64,000 nt of DNA from Peterkaempfera bronchialis (lineage in GTDB: Bacteria; Actinomycetota; Actinomycetes; Streptomycetales; Streptomycetaceae), in assembly GCF_003258605.2 (NCBI RefSeq), contig NZ_CP031264.1, forward strand, positions 6,440,232 to 6,504,231, read 5' to 3'. The notes beneath the pieces are model-generated. The model was not told the origin of the DNA. It saw only the letters and a list, made by a program, of their open reading frames with translations, and ran no database searches. Shown one piece after another: positions 60,147 to 64,000 of the stretch. A program made the translations under genes and the position numbers. Every line of letters begins with the position of its first letter. Position 1 is the first letter of the stretch.

Positions 60147-61043
60147 ATGTCCGAACCGACCGGTGCCGCCCGCCGTCGCGGGCCCTTCCAGGTCGGGGAC
60201 CAGGTCCAGCTCACCGACCCCAAGGGACGCCACTACACGTTCACGCTCGAAGCCGGGAAGAACTTCCATACCCACAAGGGTTCCTTCCCGCACGACGAGC
60301 TGATCGGTGCCCCTGAGGGCACTGTCGTGCGTACCACGGGAAACGTCGCCTACCTCGCGCTGCGTCCCCTGCTCCCCGACTACGTCCTGTCCATGCCGCG
60401 CGGTGCCGCGGTGGTCTACCCCAAGGACGCGGGGCAGATCATCTCGATGGCCGACATCTTCCCCGGTGCCCGGGTGGTCGAGGCGGGTGTCGGCTCCGGA
60501 GCGCTCTCCACGTACCTGCTGCGCGCCGTGGGAGACCAGGGTTCGCTCTCCTCCTACGAGCGCCGGGCCGACTTCGCGGACATCGCCCGCAAGAACGTCG
60601 AGCGCTACTTCGGCGGCCCCCACCCGGCCTGGCGGCTCACCGTCGGCGACCTCCAGGACAACCTGGTCGAGAGCGACGTCGACCGCGTCATCCTGGACAT
60701 GCTGGCCCCCTGGGAGTGCCTGGACGCGGTCTCCAAGGCGCTGGTGCCCGGCGGTCTGGTCTGCTGCTACGTGGCCACCACCACGCAGATGTCCCGCACC
60801 GTCGAGGCGCTGCGCGAGCACAAGACCTTCACCGAGCCGCAGGCCTGGGAGACCATGGTCCGCACCTGGCACCTGGAGGGCCTGGCGGTCCGCCCGGACC
60901 ACCGCATGATCGGCCACACCGGCTTCCTGCTCACCGCCCGCCGGCTGGCCGACGGTGTGGAGCCCCCGCTGCGCCGCCGCCGCCCCTCCAAGGGCGCCTA
61001 CGGCGAGGACTACGAGGCTGCGGCGGGCGGCGGCGCGAGCTGA
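60147..61043 (+). CDS. trmI: tRNA (adenine-58-N1)-methyltransferase TrmI
   Basis: A 298-residue class I methyltransferase that makes m1A58 in the T-loop of tRNAs. The N-terminal beta domain has GPFQVGDQVQLTDPKGRHYT and HTHKGSFPHDELIG. The catalytic domain has YPKDAGQIISMADIFPGARV, the AdoMet motif VVEAGVGSGALSTYLLRAVG near 110-130, the Asp of VDRVILDMLAPWEC near 180 and RPDHRMIGHTGFLLTARRL near the end, all typical of actinobacterial TrmI. Its position upstream of arc, with the M50 protease and RecB-like genes before it, is the standard Pup-proteasome neighbourhood. ATG 60147 rather than 60138 fits the leaderless promoter. Confidence 0.94.
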   Translation: MSEPTGAARRRGPFQVGDQVQLTDPKGRHYTFTLEAGKNFHTHKGSFPHDELIGAPEGTVVRTTGNVAYLALRPLLPDYVLSMPRGAAVVYPKDAGQIISMADIFPGARVVEAGVGSGALSTYLLRAVGDQGSLSSYERRADFADIARKNVERYFGGPHPAWRLTVGDLQDNLVESDVDRVILDMLAPWECLDAVSKALVPGGLVCCYVATTTQMSRTVEALREHKTFTEPQAWETMVRTWHLEGLAVRPDHRMIGHTGFLLTARRLADGVEPPLRRRRPSKGAYGEDYEAAAGGGAS

Positions 61044-61051
61044 CGCCCGGC

Positions 61052-61107
61052 GGACGACGGCGGGGCGGTGCGGAGCCGGGATGACCCGGCTCCGCACCGC
61101 CCCGCCG
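61052..61107 (+). terminator. Strong terminator after trmI
   Basis: A perfect 26-bp stem (61052-61077 with 61082-61107) closed by loop atga, starting eight bases after the stop codon. Confidence 0.9.
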
Positions 61108-61266
61108 TCGCCGTCTCCCCACCCCGGTCCCGCGCCACCCCGGTCCGCACCACCCGGTCCGCGCTGCTCAGGACGGTTCGGGGCGGCGGTCCGGGGTGCC
61201 TCCGGGTGCGGGGCTCCCGGTGGGCTGCGGCGGCTTCCGGGTATGGCAAGATCTGCTGCACATGAC

Positions 61267-61971
61267 ATGCCCACCGTGCCGATCGACGGGCACCACGCCG
61301 GTGGAGGGGATCACCAGGTGGACGCAGCAGCCGAGGACGCGGCCGGGGAGCCGGACGCCGCCCCGTCGTCGCCGGGTCTCCCGAGCCGCCCCGAAGGTAC
61401 CGCGCACGCCCGCTCGGGCGCGGTGCACTGGGCCGCCACCGCAGCCGGGATCGGCGCCGTGATCGCCGTCGCCGTGGTCACCGCCCCGGCCCAGGGCGCC
61501 CCGTACGCGGTACGGCCGCCGACCGCCGGTCCGGTCCGGGCGCCCGCCCCGGCCCCGGTTCCGGCCCCCGACCCGGCCAAGGCCCAACTGCCGCTGGACT
61601 GCGGCCCGTTTCCGGTGAAGGCCGCCCGGACGTTCTCCGCCGACCTGGACGCCGACGGCCGCCCCGAGACCGTGGTGGCGGCGCACTGCGACGGCACCAA
61701 CGGCACCCCGCCGGACGGTGTCTATGTACTCGCGGCGGGCGCCGGCGCCCCCCGGGTCGCCGCCACCCTGGTGCGGCCGGAGGAGAACCTCAGCGTGCTG
61801 GAGCTGGAACCCGGCGACGGCGGCACCGTCATCGCGCGGGTGCAGGGCTACTCCACGGTCGATGTGCCGCGCTGCTGTCCGGACGTCAACCTGATCCTCA
61901 GCTGGGCCCGGGCCGGCGACAGCTGGGTCCGGGCGCAGGTCGCCGCCCCGACGGAGCAGGCAGGGGCCTGA
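61267..61971 (+). CDS. Membrane-anchored or secreted protein of unknown function
   Basis: A 234-residue protein with an acidic cytoplasmic N-terminus, one hydrophobic segment at about 53-73 (VHWAATAAGIGAVIAVAVV) followed by a Pro/Ala-rich stretch, and an exported C-terminal domain. That domain has ARTFSADLDADGRPETVVAA near 126-145, an FG-GAP-like D-x-D-x-D-G loop that could bind Ca2+, and three to four Cys (CGPF, AAHC, CC). Such proteins occur between trmI and ferredoxin/arc in streptomycetes without a known role. ATG 61267 is preferred; ATG 61243 would add eight residues. Confidence 0.7.
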   Translation: MPTVPIDGHHAGGGDHQVDAAAEDAAGEPDAAPSSPGLPSRPEGTAHARSGAVHWAATAAGIGAVIAVAVVTAPAQGAPYAVRPPTAGPVRAPAPAPVPAPDPAKAQLPLDCGPFPVKAARTFSADLDADGRPETVVAAHCDGTNGTPPDGVYVLAAGAGAPRVAATLVRPEENLSVLELEPGDGGTVIARVQGYSTVDVPRCCPDVNLILSWARAGDSWVRAQVAAPTEQAGA

Positions 61972-62025
61972 CGGAGCAGACGCCGGCCTGACTGGGGGCG
62001 GCGGGGGAGCGGGCGGCGGCGCGGG

Positions 62026-62310
62026 CTACTCGGCGTCCGGCCCGTAGACCTCGACCCGGTCGCTGACCCGCCGGACGTGGATGCAGTCGCCCGGGCACTC
62101 CTTGGCCGAGTCCACCACGTCCTGAAGGACGGTCAGCGGCACCGGCACGCTCTCGCCGGGCTGCTGACGAAGCTCCTCGTCCGCGCCCTTCACATAGGCC
62201 AGGCCGTCGATGTCGAGCTCGAAGACCTCCGGCGCGTACTGCGCGCAGATCCCGTCGCCGGTGCAGAGATCCTGGTCGATCCACACTTCGAGGGGCTCGG
62301 TCGCCGACAT
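62026..62310 (-). CDS. Single-cluster ferredoxin
   Basis: A 94-residue acidic electron carrier. Cluster ligands are C16 and C22 (DQDLCTGDGICAQYAPEVF) and C72 (AKECPGDCIHV), with C76 also present. Asp replaces the second cysteine of a canonical C-x2-C-x2-C run, which favours a 3Fe-4S or Asp/Cys-ligated cluster as in ferredoxins that serve cytochromes P450. No P450 gene is near. A ferredoxin gene beside arc is a conserved actinobacterial arrangement. The ATG at 62310 is convergent-end to the membrane protein and divergent from arc. Confidence 0.93.
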   Translation of the reverse strand: MSATEPLEVWIDQDLCTGDGICAQYAPEVFELDIDGLAYVKGADEELRQQPGESVPVPLTVLQDVVDSAKECPGDCIHVRRVSDRVEVYGPDAE

Positions 62311-62526
62311 CTCGCCTGCCGTTTCTGTCCTGAGTCGCCCCCAGCAGGGGCATTCCCGCCATTCGTACAACGATCGGACCGGTTGCGGCGGTAGCGATCG
62401 TGATCTGACCTGATCGACGATACATCTGGTCGCTTTCCGCAGGTGTCGGCTGGGTATCTCCCTGGCGAGGGGAAGCGCGCAAGGGTGAAGATCGGACACG
62501 CCCCTTCCGTCTTTCTGATCTAGGGG

Positions 62527-62554
62527 TTTACACGACCCCCGGCACAGGTAGGGT
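62527..62554 (+). promoter_or_regulatory. Promoter of arc
   Basis: TTTACA (62527-62532) and TAGGGT (62549-62554) are 16 bases apart, 38 bases before the GTG start at 62592, which has GGAGGAGGTGAGG upstream. Confidence 0.7.
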
Positions 62555-62591
62555 CTGGAAGCGTCCAGCTCCCCCGGAGGAGGTGAGGACC

Positions 62592-64000
62592 GTGGCAGCC
62601 CACGATGACGACTACAACCGCAGCACCGGCAGGCCGGCTCGGGGTTCCGAGGAGGCCGCGCAGGTCTCGTTCCTTGAGCAGGAGATTGCTGTCCTGCGCC
62701 GTAAGCTCGCCGACTCGCCGCGCCACTCAAGGATCCTTGAGGAGCGCATTGTCGAGCTGCAGACCAACCTGGCCGGCGTAACGGCCCAGAACGAGCGGCT
62801 TGCCGCCACCCTCCGCGAGGCCCGCGACCAGATCGTGGCCCTCAAGGAGGAGGTGGACCGGCTCGCTCAGCCCCCTGCCGGGTTCGGCACCTTCCTCAGC
62901 GCCGTCGAGGACGGCACAGCGGACATCTTCACCGGCGGCCGCAAGCTGCGGGTGAGCGTCTCCCCCGGCATCGACCTCGACGAGCTCCGGCGCGGGCAGG
63001 AGGTCCTGCTCAACGAGGCGATGAATGTCGTGGACGCGCTGGAATTCGAGTCCATCGGCGAGATCGTCACCCTCAAGGAGGTCCTGGAGGACGGCGAGCG
63101 CGCCCTGGTGCTCGGTCACACCGACGAGGAGCGCGTGGTCCGGCTCGCCGAGCCGCTCCGCGACCTCGTCCTGCGGTCCGGTGACGCGCTGCTGCTGGAG
63201 CCCCGCTCCGGCTATGTCTACGAGGTGATCCCCAAGTCCGAGGTCGAGGAGCTCGTGCTGGAGGAGGTCCCCGACATCGACTACCGGCAGATCGGTGGCC
63301 TGGCCAACCAGATCGAGCAGATCCGGGACGCCGTCGAACTGCCCTACCTGCACGCCGAGCTCTTCCAGGAGTACGAGCTGCGCCCGCCCAAGGGCGTGCT
63401 GCTCTACGGGCCGCCCGGATGCGGCAAGACGCTCATCGCCAAGGCGGTGGCCAACTCGCTGGCCAAGAAGGTCGCCGAGGTCACCGGCCGCCCCCAGGGC
63501 AAGAGCTACTTCCTCAACATCAAGGGCCCGGAGCTGCTCAACAAGTACGTCGGCGAGACCGAGCGGCAGATCCGCCTGGTCTTCCAGCGGGCCCGGGAGA
63601 AGGCCGGCGAGGGCACCCCCGTGATCGTCTTCTTCGACGAGATGGAGTCCCTCTTCCGCACCCGGGGGTCCGGCGTCAGCTCCGACGTGGAGAACACCAT
63701 CGTCCCCCAGCTGCTCGCCGAGATCGACGGTGTGGAGGGCCTGGAGAACGTCATCGTCATCGGCGCCTCCAACCGGGAGGACATGATCGACCCGGCGATC
63801 CTGCGGCCGGGCCGGCTGGATGTCAAGATCAAGATCGAGCGCCCGGACGCCGAGGCCGCCAAGGACATCTTCTCGAAGTACCTCAAGGTCACCCTGCCGC
63901 TGCACCCGGACGACCTCAAGGAGCACGGCTCCTCGTCCGAGGCCACCGTCGACGCCATGATCCAGTCCGTGGTGGAGCGGATGTACTCGGAGACCGAGGA
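62592..64000 (+). CDS. arc: Proteasome-associated AAA ATPase ARC/Mpa (partial, 3' end beyond window)
   Basis: The first 469 residues of the hexameric ATPase that recruits pupylated proteins, unfolds them and feeds the 20S proteasome. The N-terminal coiled coil (about 20-80) binds Pup; two OB folds follow ([37 protein letters not shown]). The AAA module has Walker A GPPGCGKT at 273-280, pore-loop [20 protein letters not shown], Walker [13 protein letters not shown], sensor 1 [20 protein letters not shown] with the Arg finger. The frame is open to the last base. GTG 62592 has a strong ribosome-binding site and agrees with family starts. The usual downstream genes (dop, pup, prcBA, pafA) would lie outside. 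Confidence 0.97.
   Translation, partial: MAAHDDDYNRSTGRPARGSEEAAQVSFLEQEIAVLRRKLADSPRHSRILEERIVELQTNLAGVTAQNERLAATLREARDQIVALKEEVDRLAQPPAGFGTFLSAVEDGTADIFTGGRKLRVSVSPGIDLDELRRGQEVLLNEAMNVVDALEFESIGEIVTLKEVLEDGERALVLGHTDEERVVRLAEPLRDLVLRSGDALLLEPRSGYVYEVIPKSEVEELVLEEVPDIDYRQIGGLANQIEQIRDAVELPYLHAELFQEYELRPPKGVLLYGPPGCGKTLIAKAVANSLAKKVAEVTGRPQGKSYFLNIKGPELLNKYVGETERQIRLVFQRAREKAGEGTPVIVFFDEMESLFRTRGSGVSSDVENTIVPQLLAEIDGVEGLENVIVIGASNREDMIDPAILRPGRLDVKIKIERPDAEAAKDIFSKYLKVTLPLHPDDLKEHGSSSEATVDAMIQSVVERMYSETE

Overview
The window is GC-rich, high-GC3 actinobacterial DNA from the family Streptomycetaceae (Streptomyces, Kitasatospora or Streptacidiphilus type). Diagnostic genes are two chaplins (hydrophobic aerial-hyphae proteins), mycothiol ligase mshC, the proteasomal ATPase arc/mpa with its usual trmI neighbourhood, a SARP/AfsR-type regulator, and many 1-4 base ATGA/GTGA gene overlaps. 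I see no insertion sequence, prophage, CRISPR array or rRNA. There is one tRNA, tRNA-Leu(GAG).

Layout. 1-7.3 kb: a glycosyltransferase operon with heptose-nucleotide genes (two GT9 heptosyltransferase-like proteins, two other glycosyltransferases, gmhA-like isomerase, hldE-like kinase/nucleotidyltransferase), entered through a 9-bp-periodic repeat tract. 7.4-10.4 kb: hemerythrin-like protein, a secreted lytic transglycosylase and two unknown membrane proteins. 10.4-23.6 kb: an accessory uptake/catabolic locus with a Tat-exported binding protein, a complete LivGFHM-type ABC transporter, a NodB/PuuE-type amidohydrolase, an SDR and a C45-type amidase. It continues with a regulator that fuses a LuxR-type helix-turn-helix to a transporter-type ligand-binding domain, and with hyuA (frameshifted) and hyuB. 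23.6-28.5 kb: a DrrAB-like exporter and a convergent 1042-aa AfsR-like regulator. 28.9-33.8 kb: lemA with a membrane partner, a GH43 xylosidase and a gamma-resorcylate decarboxylase-like enzyme. 34.1-64 kb is largely conserved core: tRNA-Leu, M20 peptidase, chaplins, DUF5703, degenerate RecD-like protein, aldo/keto reductase, F420 oxidoreductase, corA, the phosphatase-DUF3090-PI-kinase-like-mshC group, PAC2, metH, a HAD hydrolase, an orphan peptide-binding lipoprotein, a response regulator coupled to a RecB-like nuclease, site-2 protease, trmI, ferredoxin and arc (cut by the window end).

The most distinctive part is the 10.4-23.6 kb locus. The ligand-binding half of the regulator is visibly a paralogue of the exported binding protein of the same locus, but it has no export signal and sits behind a DNA-binding domain. 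The same 12-bp dyad (CGTCA-N2-TGACG) lies upstream of the transporter operon and in the divergent regulator/hyuA promoter region. The simplest model is a one-component switch that senses the imported cyclic amide/imide-like compound in the cytoplasm with a copy of the transporter's own receptor. The hydrolytic genes (PuuE-like, C45-like, HyuAB) fit ring-opening or amide cleavage; the substrate is not known.

Other points for follow-up: a promoter flanked by two DasR-type sites in the 3' region of mshC that runs straight into a terminator; a matching TCACC-N6-GGTGA dyad before both chaplin genes; a RecD-like protein that has lost its Walker A motif; twin palindromes over the promoter of the decarboxylase gene; and a likely CTG start codon.
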